Positions 12,501 to 25,200 of a DNA stretch of 64,000 bases are shown here, piece after piece. The notes under the pieces are model-generated. The model saw only the letters and a list, made by a program, of their open reading frames with translations. It had not been told where the DNA came from and did no database searches. This DNA comes from Parapristionchus giblindavisi (lineage: Eukaryota; Nematoda; Chromadorea; Rhabditida; Diplogasteridae): contig CALSFV010000286.1 of the NCBI GenBank assembly GCA_943737045.1, positions 440,777 to 504,776 on the forward strand. Reading direction: 5' to 3'. The position numbers and the translations under genes were made by a program. Numbering within the stretch: the first letter of the stretch is position 1; each line of letters opens with the position of its first letter.

Positions 12501-15500
12501 TTGTAAATTGAGTTACTATTGCTCACAATTGTCTTTGATATCTGGAGCATTTAGGCCCCTAATTTTGTACTGGATAAAATCGGGAAATAATCTCATCTCG
12601 GGATTTTTTGTATTTAATATTTTTAGTTGTAATGCAAAATTCAATTTCAGGTGGTCGAAATGGATTCGGAGCCAAGCTTGCGAATATATTCTCCACTGAG
12701 TTCTATGTGAGGACTGCATCATCTGAGAGTGATTTAGTGTTCGAACAGGTTGATCTTTGATCTTTGATCTTTGATCTTTCTGATGTTTAGACTTGGCGCC
12801 GGAACATGTCAGAGCACGATCAGCCCATAATCTTGTCTCAGAACGGCGAAGGTACGGTGGACATGATCATTTGGATGATATTGATCTTTGATCTCTCGAT
12901 GGCGATTTTCAGCCCTCGACTACACTCTGGTCCGCTTCACGCCTGATTACGGTAGATTCGGATACGATCAAGCATCGCCTACAGTACCCGAGGAAATTGC
13001 ACAACTTATCGATCGACGAGTGCACGATCTCGCGGCCACCCTGAAGGACGTTCGCGTGGTCCTGAACGGAGGAGAGATTACGGTAAAACGAGGATTACTG
13101 TATGGCAAGAAGAAATTATTGGCGCTTCTTCCGATAACAAGAGCGTTTTTAGTACAACTCATTTTCCTTGACCTATCCTTGAATTATGACTGGCCTCGCA
13201 GTGATCACCCGCAGGACTTCGCGTGCCTTGAATAACGGGTGTATCTTTACCTTTTTTACCTTTTCGTTGAATACGAAAATTCATATCGAAATCTCATTTC
13301 ATTATTAGAATATCGCATGAGACGGTCATCAAATTGTGATAATGTTTTCTCAAAAAGCATGAAATTATTGATTGTAGACAACGGACTTTCGTGAGTACGC
13401 CTCGCAGTTCATGGCTGGCGAACGATTGGAGGATGAGGCATCCGAGGATACGGTATCGAGTACTGTAGCCCCGCCTCTCTTCTATCATTACCCAACGAAG
13501 AGATGGGAGGTCGTGATAGGTACGATAACAACAATTCAATAGATGACTATGATCTTTTCTTAATGGATCGTATGATAGATCGATTGTTTTGAGGATTGCG
13601 TGAAACGATCGATAATGATGGCAATGGAACCGAGTGCATCTCCTTCGTGAACAACTGTGTTACAACCAAGGTATCAATTGATTAATTTTTTCTTACAGTA
13701 AGATACGGTAGTTGTTGATTAATGTATAGTTGGTTAACAAACGAAGCAAGTGTTTGATTATCAGGGTGGCCGCCATGTGACCCATGTGTGGGAGCGATCG
13801 CTGGCCACACTTCGGCCATGGGTAGAGAAGAAGATCGGAGGTGTTGTGCGGCCAGCAACAGTCAGTCTGTTTTCTGACTTTATTACGGTATTAAACCAAT
13901 TCATATCAATCGATATTTTAGCTCAAACGTCGTCTGTTCCTGTTTGTAAATGCGAAAATCGATAATCCCACTTTCGATTCGCAGCTGAAAGAGACACTTG
14001 TGACGAGACCACAAGATTTCGGATCAGAGGTAATCGATATTTCGGTAATTACGGTAGACTAATCCATTATCGATTTAGTTCACGATCGATGCGAAGGGGC
14101 TACTGCAGTGGGCGGAGTCTGTACAACTGGATGAACGGATACGAGCAGATCTGAGAGGAAGACAGAAGGATACGGTAAGTGTGATTATCGATTGTTGATT
14201 GGCTGCTCGTGACTTCAAACGTTTTTTCAGAATAGAAATTAAATAAACAAAGTTTGTATTGCGCGAAGTCACCTGGGCGTTATTGGATTGTTGGCAAATA
14301 GAGAGCCAAATTTAGAACAACAATATTAATAATAAAAATAAAAATATAATAATAATAACAATGATAGTATTTGTTTCAGTCTTCTCGACGTCCTTCCTCC
14401 TCTCGTGGCACAATTATTGTACCCAAACTCGAAGATGCCGTTCTGGCTGGTGGAAAGAGGTACGGTTGTTTTGAAATATTATATTGATGAAATGATGTAA
14501 GAGATATTATGAATTACGAGAAATGCATCGTTCTTCTGTGGTGTGTGTTATAGTAATCATCCGTTCATGGTGCACCGTAATCTTTACGCGTGGTGTTACC
14601 GTACTCCTTGTGTGATAACGTCCTCATTCAGATCAGCCGAGTGTTCACTGCTCCTGACTGAAGGAGACTCGGCGAAAGCGCTAGCAGTATCCGGTCTGCA
14701 AGTAGTCGGACGAGATTGGTTTGATCTTTGATCTTTGATTTATGATCTTTGAACTTTATAGTTCATATTTAGTTATGGTGTCTACCCGTTGAGAGGCAAG
14801 CTCACGAATATAAGTGGAATGGACACGAAAGCGGTTAGACAAGATCATCCAAAGATCAAAGATAAAAGATCAATATTCCAGGCTTTGTCAGTGCCCGAAG
14901 TATCGGCGCTCGTGCAGATTCTTGGGCTTAGACCGGGTGCCGACTACAGTATCCCGGATGAGCGACGCACACTACGATACGGTAGACTGATACTGTTCAC
15001 CGATCAGGTCTATCGAGAACTGATTTTTCCCCGTCAATGCATGAATATGTTTGTATAGGACGAAGACGGCTCTCATATCAAAGGATTAGTCATGAATATA
15101 TTTCGATGTCTATGGCCATCTCTTTTGAAGATTCCCTTCATAACTACACTCGAGACACCCCTGATCAAGGTCAATAATCAATAATCAATCAATAATCAAT
15201 AATCAATCGATAATCAATCGGTGACACATCTTTCCGATCGTTGACTATTACTGGAACGAAATGTTAATGCTGTGAAAAATATTTTGATGGTTCTACATGG
15301 TTGTTATTATAATCTTTTGCCTATTCCAGGCTCGACGAGGTTCGAGTACGGTACCGTTCTATTCGCGGCGAGAATACGATAGGTGGGCGGAGTCTGTGCC
15401 TGATATTGATCGATGGCAGATCAAGTACTACAAGGGATTAGGTGAGTGGCCGATCTATAGTAGGTCTTACAGTAATTGTTTTCCGTTCAGGAACCTCTAC

Positions 15501-18500
15501 GGCTGCGGAGGCTCGTGAATACTTTAGTGAGCTTGAAGATCGTCTGGTTCATTATGTCTGGCAGGAGGAGGAGGTTTGTGAAATATTGAATTATTGATTG
15601 ATTTATCGATTGATTCGCAGGATCAAAGATCGATCGAGATTGCGTTCGACCGCCAGAAAGCCGATGAACGCAAGCGATGGATTCAAAGTGGAAGTGTTAC
15701 GGTAAGTTCAGACTACAGTAGTTATGGCCACTGACAAAATGCGATGTTACAGACTAATATCGATCGATCGCCCCGAGAGCTACCGTATGCTCGCTTTGTG
15801 AATGGTGAATTGAGAGGATTTGCACTGCAGGACTTGAAGGTATTGTATGTTATCAATCGATATCGATTAATTCATGCTCTATTGGTTATGAATGGATATT
15901 GTTTATTACAGAGATCGATTCCTAGTGTGGTGGACGGATTGAAACCGAGTCAAAGAAAGGTGAGGAATGGTTCATTGATGAGAGAGAAGGAAGAAAATTA
16001 TCTATGAATGTGAAAGAACGTATAATAGAAAATATAAGGAGACTATAAGTAAAGGAAATTGTATGATTCCGCCCACATTTCCTCTAATGTTCTGTTAAAA
16101 ATTTACGAAAAGAAAAGCAAAGAAATTACTTTTTTACGTACGTCTTTTTCTTTTAGTTTCTTTACTTTTCATGTCTATTGAATACGATATTATATGGATA
16201 TTGGAGTTGTCTCCGTACTCTTTAATATTTGGTTAGGTCTCATACAAAAGACTACACTCAACTGCTGTAACTACACCACCGTGGTCTTTTCATGTCATCC
16301 TATTTATATTTTTATTTAATTTTATTGTTAAATCATACGTTTGACTATCTCATAGTAAATAAATTATTATATATTATGGTCACTTTTTGCCAGATCCTCC
16401 ACACATGCCTTCGTCTCGGAGATAACAAACAGGAGAAGGTTGCCCAGTTGGCATCTCGAGTCGCCCACACCTGCGGATACCATCATGGAGAGGTGATCTT
16501 TGATCTTTGATCTTTTAATCCTTGATCTTTGATCTATCTGTTCCAGGCGTCACTCGTTAACGCAATCGTCAACATGGCCCAGGACTTTGTCGGCACTGCC
16601 AATGTGCCATTATTGACTGGTATCGGACAGGTATTTCAATTTAAATCTTCTTCGTCACAGTTACCCATACTAATAATCCCAATAATCCTTAAACCGATTC
16701 GCTGACAACGCGACGAACCTCCATCAACACATAATTATTACATAACTGTGCGCTCTCATTGCTTGTGATGGAAATAAAGGGTGAGAGAAAGAAAGAAATA
16801 GAAGGTAGCCTCGGGCAATGGTCTCTACATTCTATCTGTTCTCTCTTATCCTATCATGTGCTTTAATGTATGATATTGGAAAACAAAGAAGCGACAGGCC
16901 TTTTAGAGATGTTGATTCCCTGTTTCAACTACTCATTATTCTCCTTGTCTGTTCTTCATTTGCCAATGTGTCTTACGATTATAATATGCGAAATAATTTT
17001 CCAGTTTGGCACTCGATTAGCCGGCGGAGCAGACGCTGCTAGTGCACGGTATATCTATGCGGCACTCAGGTATCATATCTACCGTACCCCTAAGCTACCG
17101 TAACCCATGATCATTCGACAGTCCAATGGCACGTGCGCTATTCCCCGCTGCAGATGATGCGCTACTCGAGCCGGTTGTTGAGGAAGGCGTACGAGTGGAG
17201 CCTGTATGGTAAGATCAAAGATCAAAGATCACATCTCGGATTACGGTATCTCGCTTCTCAGGTACTGTCCGATCCTGCCGCTTGTTCTAATCAATGGGGC
17301 GGAAGGCATCGCTACGGGATGGTCGACTACCGTATGCCCCTATGATCCCAGAGCGATCATGGATACGGTACGAGCGAGGATAGAAGGATCGATCGATAAC
17401 GAAAGTCATACTGTGGATATGGTAAATCATTAGGTTATTGATTGATTCTATTTCATCAATTTCGCTATCAATAAATGAATTTTATGGGTCTTTTTGGTGA
17501 TAAGCGGTTGTTTATGATTTCTGAAAACAATGATAGTGACCTTTAATAACAAGACCACGCCTCTTTTTACTGTAAGAGATTACCCTTCAGTTACCGTACT
17601 ACTCCGGCTTCACGGGTACTATCGATCGTCATCCATCCAATGGGCGTATACGATGTAGTGGACGGATCGATCAATTGAAGGGGAAGAGTGGAAAGTGGAA
17701 TGGACTGATATCGATTGATGAACTACCCGTCGGAGTGTGGACCTCCCCGTACAAGGAGCGAGTGCTACTACCGATGGTACAACGAGGAGAGATACGGTAC
17801 GGGTTACGGTAGATCTTGGATACGGTAGTAGGATTGAAATTGTAATGATTACTGCAGTACGGATACGGTAGTCTATGACCAGGGATAGATAGTTTGGTTA
17901 ATGATGATATACGGTAGAGTGGTGTACATATACCGTAGATATGTTCGTTGTAGGACCCTGCGGGAGTCTCATACCGACCGAAATGTGCGCTTCCAAGTTG
18001 AACTATCGAAGGATGCACAGGAGAAAGTCAAGGTTATTTGTATTTATTGATTGATTTTCGATGAATAATACGGTTAAGGACAATCAATACTTGCTCAAAC
18101 TCTTCAAGCTGCACAGTTCGATGTCAACCGGCAATATGGTAGGTTACGGTAGCCGTACCGCTAATAAATCAATATTTACAGGTTCTGTTCGACGCTGACC
18201 GTCGTCTGAAAACGTATTCGACAATCGGAGAGATTATCGATGGTTCGTTCATTTTGCGATAGCTCATTACGGTAGAGTACGATATTCACAGATCACTTCC
18301 ACGTGCGACGTACCCTATTCGAGCGTCGACTACTTGCGGATATCGATCGAACTAAGGAAAAGTTTGCAAGATGCCAAAACGAGGTTGATAGTCTGATCTT
18401 TGATCTTTGAAGAATGATTAATTTCAGTATCTTTTCACGTCATCATTCTTGGCTGGAAAGATTGATGGGTCAACAAATGAAGAAAGAGAAAGGAAAGCGA

Positions 18501-18890
18501 TTGAACTAGGATGTAAACAAGACCTAATTGGGACTCTTCTAGACATTCCTCTGTCCAAACTGAACAGAGACGAAGAGGCCAAGCTGCGAGAGGTACGGCA
18601 AAAGATTTCGATCCTGGCAGGACTCGAACCTGCAGTCTTCGGTTTAGGAGACCGACGCCTTATCCATTAGGCCACAGGACCACGGGTTTTGTTCTTGCAG
18701 AAAATCGACAATATGAGCGCGGAGTTGGAAGGATTGGTAGCGCGAGATTGGAAAGCAGCTTGGAAGGATGATTTGGATATATTTGAGAGGGTTAGTTACT
18801 GTAATTATTTAGTGTTTATTCTAAAAATGATTGCTTTTTATGTTTTTCTTACAGAAATTGAATGTCTATCAGAAGAGAAGGAATGAATAG
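9539..18890 (+). CDS. DNA topoisomerase II, mitochondrial type (multi-exon)
   Basis: ATP-dependent type IIA topoisomerase that passes one DNA duplex through another. The predicted start, MLTFARFVLRVKPLSRG followed by further Arg and by RRVFSS, is a basic, acid-free presequence typical of mitochondrial import (inference). Exons show the start of the ATPase domain (9744-9888, QLQPVEHVLLRPDTYIGS), the GHKL motif (ILVNAADNKERD, 11569), GGRNGFGAKLANIF (12651), the TOPRIM motif EGDSAKALAVSG (about 14660), DQDEDGSHIKG (split near 15008/15060), and the breakage-reunion active site ARYIYAAL with Tyr at 17050-17052. The protein stops soon after the coiled-coil gate (KLNVYQKRRNE, then TAG at 18888-18890), so it lacks the long C-terminal tail of nuclear TOP2. 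C. elegans R05D3.1 is the likely counterpart (recalled). Introns carry a large foldback and a tRNA. Confidence 0.93.
10186..11437. repeat. 1.25-kb foldback element in topoisomerase intron
   Basis: A long inverted repeat: the left arm runs about 10186-10755, the unpaired loop about 10756-10875 and the right arm about 10876-11437. Outer ends read ATTAAGAGAGACTATCTG and, at the right, CCAGATAGTTTCTCTTAA. The inner arm halves are close to identical: both translate to the same 75-residue string on opposite strands. The outer parts differ at scattered bases. Short open frames in the arms are mirror images of each other and probably not genes. If transcribed with the host intron, it would form a hairpin with arms of about 560 bp. 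Confidence 0.92.
11966..12075. repeat. Short palindromic repeat, AAAGGCAC family, copy 2
   Basis: Begins TTTAAAGGCACACCCCAAGC, contains CTAATTTTACTCTCCGC, and pairs with GGAGAGTTTCAAATTGCTCG at the right. It lies in a topoisomerase II intron and has the same architecture as copies 1 and 3. The right end is more diverged and hard to place. Confidence 0.7.
13190..13258 (-). repeat. Dispersed repeat, GGCACACGAAGTCCTGCGGG family, copy 1
   Basis: TGGCCTCGCAGTGATCACCC followed by GCAGGACTTCGCGTGCCTTG and AATAACGGGT is the reverse complement of the sequence at 50018-50090. It is also shared with 43068-43120 and 59326-59388. No coding frame or clear ends are visible. It may be a SINE-like or MITE fragment. 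Confidence 0.6.
18609..18681 (-). tRNA. tRNA-Arg (anticodon CCT)
   Basis: Read on the minus strand, the sequence folds as a full cloverleaf. The acceptor strands GGTCCTG and CAGGATC pair with one G-T. The D arm is GCCTAATGGATAAGGC. The anticodon stem TCGGT/ACCGA encloses the loop CTCCTAA, giving anticodon CCT. A five-base variable loop follows, then the T arm GCAGGTTCGAGTCCTGC. The internal B-box GGTTCGAGTCC is intact, so the gene should be transcribed by RNA polymerase III. No CCA is encoded, as expected in eukaryotes. It sits antisense inside a topoisomerase II intron that spans only 18593-18700. Confidence 0.95.
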
Positions 18891-19542
18891 GACGACGATT
18901 TTACTAGTATTTTTTATAAGTTTTCCATATTTACATATGAATATCAAAGACCACGGGTTCATTTCTAGTGTTGTTCGTTCACTAATACTAAGTTGTTATG
19001 TTGATGTATAGATTTGATGTGATAAACATGAAGATGTATCAACGTGGGCACAAACTGACACACTTTACTATATCACTCTTTTCGAAATTCACATAAATAC
19101 TGATCAGTTTTCGGTTGTTATGGTAAAATTAACTTAGAAAAAAAACTAATCCTACAGTATTTATACCACTATCTTTACTCATAAATTAAATTTAACGTTA
19201 AACGGTGTTATGTTTACGTTGAAGACAGACGGACGTTTTGTGACGTCATTATTGTTATTGGTAAATAGTGATGAGTTTGATCGTATCATCTTTCATCAAA
19301 ACTAATCTGTTTAATCCTTTCAACGACGTTTACACACTATCTACCACCCAATTCGTGATAAACAAATTTATCTCTCTTCACTTCTTTCTGCAATCAGAGT
19401 TATATTGATTACATACGTTAACCTTGAATAACAAGAAAATAAGTTACAGTTATGGTACAAACTTGGTTCAACGGAATGAAAAGATACCGTAATCGATTCA
19501 CTGTGGACACTCAACATCGTCTATAGACGATGTTGACTATAG
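18891..19542. other. Intergenic, convergent 3' regions
   Basis: AT-rich sequence between the topoisomerase stop and the convergent minus-strand secreted-protein gene. I see no exon chain or repeat of note. TTGACTATAGTCAA (about 19531-19545) is a perfect palindrome overlapping the stop codon region of the downstream gene. Confidence 0.6.
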
Positions 19543-20154
19543 TCAAACCCTTCTGAAGTCATCCTCTACCTTATTCTTTCCATCGATTACAGAATCTACT
19601 GGTTCTTCCTCAGGAAATGATTCTTCGGGTACCGGTTCCTGAGGTACGGGATTGTCTTCGGGTGTCGGTTCACCTCCTACAGTATCCTCAGGTACTGATC
19701 CCTCATCGGTTTGTGGTGCTTCTGGTGGGACGTCATCTAGCTCCTCTGGTGCACTCGTTGTTGTGTCTTCTACATAGTCACCAGGGATCTGAATAGTGTG
19801 ACTATGTATATGTTGACTATTTTATTTATTCTGTGAAAAGAATCGATAATACACAGAGCACAGTAACCAAAATGAGTGGAGAATTCGGTACCTCAGGTAA
19901 AGTATCAGATTGATCGCGCTCCTCAGGGTACACCGTATCTCGCTTCACTAAATCAGAGATATCTTCTGGATCCCGAATGAGATCTGCAAATTTTCCAATC
20001 GATAATAAACATTTAAAGAGAAATCGGTCTACAAAGCGAAATCGGCTATAGTATCCCATTTTCAGTTACAGTAACCACTGTGATGTATACCAGGAGGTAG
20101 TGGCGATGTAGATGCGACAGCGATAAGAGCTAGAAAAGTGGTGGTGAGATGCAT
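19543..20154 (-). CDS. Small secreted acidic protein (three exons)
   Basis: Three exons on the minus strand (20154-20091, 19983-19892, 19788-19543) join in frame to 133 residues. The start MHLTTTFLALIAVASTSPLP is a clear signal peptide with a hydrophobic core and probable cleavage after Ala-Ser-Thr-Ser. The mature part is rich in Glu, Asp and Pro, with irregular PEE, PQEP and PED runs towards the end, and lacks Cys, so it should be an extended acidic chain. KR at VKRDT could be a processing site, though there is no evidence for that. I do not recognise the family. The start was chosen because it gives the signal peptide and a good frame. It is convergent with the topoisomerase gene. Confidence 0.72.
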
Positions 20155-22221
20155 TTGTGTATGGTATTGAATAGGTGGAAGAACCTTCTCTTATATCTTG
20201 ACTACTAAGAATGTTCATCACCCATCTTATATATCATTCCTCTGTAACCGTTTGAGATTGAACGAATTGTGAGCAAAGAACGAACTTAATTGCTTTTATT
20301 TATAACGATTTGATCTGTGTCTAACTATAAGGTAGATTAGTCATCTTATTAATGAAGTACGAGTTATCTTAGACCACCAATGTATTTATGTACCCGTAAT
20401 GTCCCATTTTATTCAGTGCAAAGAGAATTAAAACCAAAGAAACAGTCATAATAAGCTCGTAAAAGATACATGACACTCGTAATTTTAGGCACCCGATCGT
20501 ACTTTCAGCAGATGTTTCCTTTGCCGATTATGATGCCTACATCGCGTCCAGATAGAAGGTCGTCGATGAGTAGAGATGAAGTCGTCGTTCACGCATAATC
20601 CCTGACATGATCATCGGATAATGTCTAGCTCCCACTGTAGTTCATCAATCGATAATATTCCCTTCCACTTTCGCGTGTATTTGTTTTATCGCATGACTAG
20701 AAGTATGCGATTTTGCGTAAGTAACTACAGTAGAATTTTGTATAACACAGAAATGATCTTAGCTATCGTGACACTTTCATTGTGATCTATTAAAATTCAG
20801 GCATAGTTTCTGGATTACGGTAGCTAAATTTTCCTAGATAAAATACCTGGATATGGTTTATCTACGTATTGATTTTAATTTTTCTGACGTTATTTTTTTT
20901 TTGAAATATTACTAGATTCGTAACTAGAGGTATTTTTCAATACTATAATAGTGTATATGGCGATTAGAATGAAGCTCTCGAGGTTCTCAATCGTGTCTGT
21001 AGATGGTATCTCGACTGGTTTTCTCATCGTCAACCCAAACTCACTTTCGTTCATCTACAAAATTTCTATATACTCATTCTGCTGTTCATTGGTATGATTA
21101 CTTTTAAAAGATAGTTTTTGATTTGAGTATTAACTGGCGAAATAGTCATTGATCATTCCAATCTCCCGTCTTATCTATCTAACCCTGCTTATCGATTGAT
21201 TTTTCACTCCAGGCGCGCCATAAACTTTTATCGGTGCTGTGACACATCATTAAAATCTGCTCATAATCCTTTGCTTGCTGAAAAAGCATCTATCGTCTAC
21301 GGCCGCGACCGTTAATTAGCAATAATCGCTGTGCGCATTTGGAGTGTCACTGGCGCATTTATATTATGCGCTTTTCGAATTTTCATTTTCATTTTTTCGC
21401 TGGCTTGTCGACGTTGCCCTGGGGATGCATTGCTTATTCTAGAAAAGGCGGAGGTGCATGCGCTCTGGGCCTGGAAGCTCTTTCTCTCTTCTTTCCACTC
21501 TATCTCTAGTCCATTGATCAATATCTACTGGCGTAGAGAACGAAAGAGAAAAGGAATGGGCGAAAAGAAAGGAGATGGAGAGGGAGAGAAAGGAAAGCAG
21601 GATGGTGAAGTATGTGGCTAGTAGATAGAAGGCTTCGTCTTGCTATGTTCATAAGATGGGTAGAGTGACATGTCGAGAGGAAGTGCGCTCTTTTCCTTAT
21701 TTGCAGCTCAAATTAAGGGCTGAAATGCCTCTTTCACCTCTTTGTCATCGGGAAATGACTCATGTTCTCTCTATGAGTGTTTGCATTTATCTCTCGTTGC
21801 CCTTCATTTTCTTACGTTTCCTCACCATCCAACAACAGAACCTTCCACGTGTTGCCACACTCACTAATGTTTTACGAACACTTCTATATATCGTCTCTCA
21901 TCCTTTGCCCAATTCGCGCGGTTTTCCCAGTCTGTTTTCGCCTCTTCAATCGTTAAGGTTCTCTTAAAGCAATTCAATTTTGGAGAAAACGAAGAAGCAA
22001 AAAACAAAATTACTCCGACTTGTCCTTCCTTCATTTCATTTTTGGCTCGCACACTATTTGCTCTCTCTTTCTCTCATCCTTGTTCTTTCCTTCGCTTCTC
22101 GTCATTTCCACGCTTCATCATCCATTTCTTCATTCAGGTCTCAGACCTAGCGGGCGGTGTGGTGCTCTCGCTACCTCCCTTCTCCACTGACTATCCCACC
22201 TCTACTAGTAACTAATTCACT
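20155..22221. other. Intergenic and 5' region of the PITP gene
   Basis: About 2 kb without a gene I can support. At 20950-21091 one frame reads as a possible exon with a hydrophobic end (LQNFYILILLFIG) but no partner exons were found. The stretch 21480-22200 is pyrimidine- and purine-rich and leads to the PITP start, so it probably holds promoter and 5' untranslated sequence. Confidence 0.5.
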
Positions 22222-25200
22222 ATGATCATCAAGGAGTAGTAAGTATTCATTCTTTTTATTCAATTTATTATTGAAAAAGTCTTCCGTTCCATATACGATT
22301 CTTGTGTTCTTCCACATTACTTGTGCTTTCGATACTGCCGAAGTTGTGTGATATTTCTCACACTATAGTCATCTGTACAATCTCTATTGTCTTGAATGAA
22401 TAGATTTTTCTACTGCAAAATGCAATTAGCACGAGCTTTCTGTGGTTGGCTCTTGCAAGTCACAGTCGACAATTATTAGCTATTCCCTAGTCTGTGGTTT
22501 GGTGTGCTCTTTGCCACTTCCTTCGTTGTCATAATACTCTCGCTCTCGCTCCATGCTAAACCTCAAACCACAGTCTCATAGCAACGATGGAAAATTGTAG
22601 AACTTAATGAGCCAGAAACACTCGGGAACGGCTTCTTCAATTGGTGGAAAACACAGAAATAGTATATGAAATGATGAGATCATTGATTGAAGATGAGTAA
22701 TAACTGTGTGCACTCATACATTTTCGGCACATTGGCCGTTTTTCTCCTATATAGTGGGTCGATTTTCGAAATATGGTTGGTCAATCCTCGCGGGTATGAT
22801 AATGTTTGTGTGAATTATCGATTGATTTCAGCCGCATCGTTCTTCCCCTGACGGTAGAGGAGTACCAGGTGGGACAGCTGTATTCTGTGGCTGAGGCGAG
22901 TAAGGCCGAGACTGGAGGTGGAGAAGGAGTCGAGGTGTGTATTGATCGATAAAGTACACTTGTACTTTGTCCCTTGATTATATGACGAGAGTAGAATGTA
23001 GTCTTTCAACTATTTTAACAATCTAGTTAATGGTCACCTGGTGTGTCATGTGTTCAGTAATATATTCAATGAGAATAAAGCATAATAATAAATAAAAATC
23101 ATAATAATGATAATAATAAATATGTTTGTAGGTGCTTAGGAACGAGCCCTTCGAGAACAATGCGCTCTTCAATGATGCCTACGACAGGGGACAGTACACC
23201 CATAAGATCTACCATTTACAATCCAAGGTTGGTTGATATTGAGGGATTAGAATAATGTCTTCGCTAAGCGTCTTGAGTAAGATGACAAGTCCCCGTTGTT
23301 ACTCCCTGTTGGTTTCGTGTTTCGCACTTGGTTCATTTGTCTTGGAATCAGTGAGCTTGTTGCTATTACCCCAATAATCTTTAAAATGATCCTAACATAA
23401 CCTTAGTCATTTCATACACGAGACCGTTTAGTGACTGTTTTTCTCCGTTTACAATTGAGCTATTTTGTCCAGTTTTGTGAATACGTACGTAGAGATTTAT
23501 GGTTAGCTGGGTTTTTATTTCTATTTCTGCTACTTGTTGTTATGTTTACCTATCTATCTCTGTTGTTGACGCGTTTGTGGTGTGATTGATAGAGGGCGAC
23601 GGGCACTGGACACCTGTTGAAATAACGTTTCACTTCGGGTATTTTGAAATGTGGAGAGAATTTTAAAAGTGATAGTTTACAGTTTTTACAGTTTAATGAC
23701 CTTTATCAAGCACAGAACCATTGGGGAGGGAATGGTTGCCACTAAACGACAGATTAGTCTGGGCGTGCTGAGGTCCCATACAAGGGGCATAATTCTCTTC
23801 ATCTTCTTCATCCTCTGATCAGCAATTAAGACGCTCTTCAGAATCAAAGCCGCTACACTTGATCCTTTTCGAATAGCAAATCATGAAACAGAATTGAGAA
23901 AAAATTAGATAGAGATAACCCACGAAGTCCTCGCTCAATACTTCGTCAACAATTGCTTGATGATAGGCATACCACTCCAGACTTGCCTATAGTCTTCTAG
24001 GAGGGGATCCTTTTACGTTGTTGATGATAATTCGGTAAGAGTAGAACAGACGAACGAGAGATGGACCGCTCACAACCGAGACAAACGCAAAGAAAATGAA
24101 GTGATAGACATCAGGAAATCTGGGTAACTTTATTGAACTTGAATCAATATATTTCGTCGTGGAATACGTCACTTTGGTTGAGGTTCTAGTTAGCTTTGTA
24201 CAACAAAAAGCATAAGAAGGAATGGAAGAAGAAGACAGGGGAATAGATTGGACAAAAAAAGGATTACTTCTCATCCGTCTATTCATCCATCTTCTCCTCT
24301 TCTCTTGGTCCATTTATTTTCGATATGCTAGATGTGTATTTATTTTCATCTTCCTTTGTCTGTCTATTTCTCTTTCTCTGTCTTTCCCTCTATTTCCTCC
24401 ATTTCCGCTATTTTGCTTGCGCACATGAAGGGCGTAGGAGGGTCCATGATGCATTCGGATTTTAAACGGGAGAATTAGCAAATATTGGAGAAACTGAAAG
24501 ATGACTGTACAGAATTTATTTAATAATAGTTTTATTCACCATAAAATAGGCAAACGTGCGATAAACAAAAATAGTAAAATTATTATTTTTTGAATGAAGC
24601 TCTATGTTTGATATTAAATGCTATGGTTAATTATGTGAATGAATTGTGTAGGTGAAACGCGGAAGTAACGGGTAGTACAGTACAGGAATGCAATTGTTGT
24701 CCAACTTTATTTATATTATTGATCCATTTCAGGTGCCCGCCCTCATCCGAAAGATCGCTCCTAAGGGATCGTTGGCCATTCACGAGGAGGTTTGTAGTCT
24801 GATCTTTGATCTTTCCTATCGTTGCAGTTTGATCTTATCTATCTCCTTTAGGCATGGAACGCGTATCCTTACTGTCGTACTGTGCTCACCAATCCGGACT
24901 ATATGAAGGACAACTTCTACGTCAAGATTGAGACTATTCATCTGCCCGATCGAGGAACCACCGAGAATGTACGATAGTTGATCTTTGTAGTCTGGCAATG
25001 AGTGTATTTTGATCTTTGTAGGCACACAATCTGTCGGGTGAGGAGTTGAAGAAGCGTGAGGTGGTGCACATTGACATTGCCAATGATAAGGAGTTCCTTG
25101 CGAGTGCTGATGTCAAGTGAGTGGAAGAGTAGTACATGGTAGATAATAAAAGGGGGTGTTGATAATCATAAGTTAGCTGTAGAATAATATAAGGAAGTTG

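Noticed and set aside
20950..21091. Possible membrane-protein exon (hydrophobic LILLFIG end)
   Set aside because: No neighbouring exon joins in phase and no family motif is visible; a single exon-like frame is not enough.
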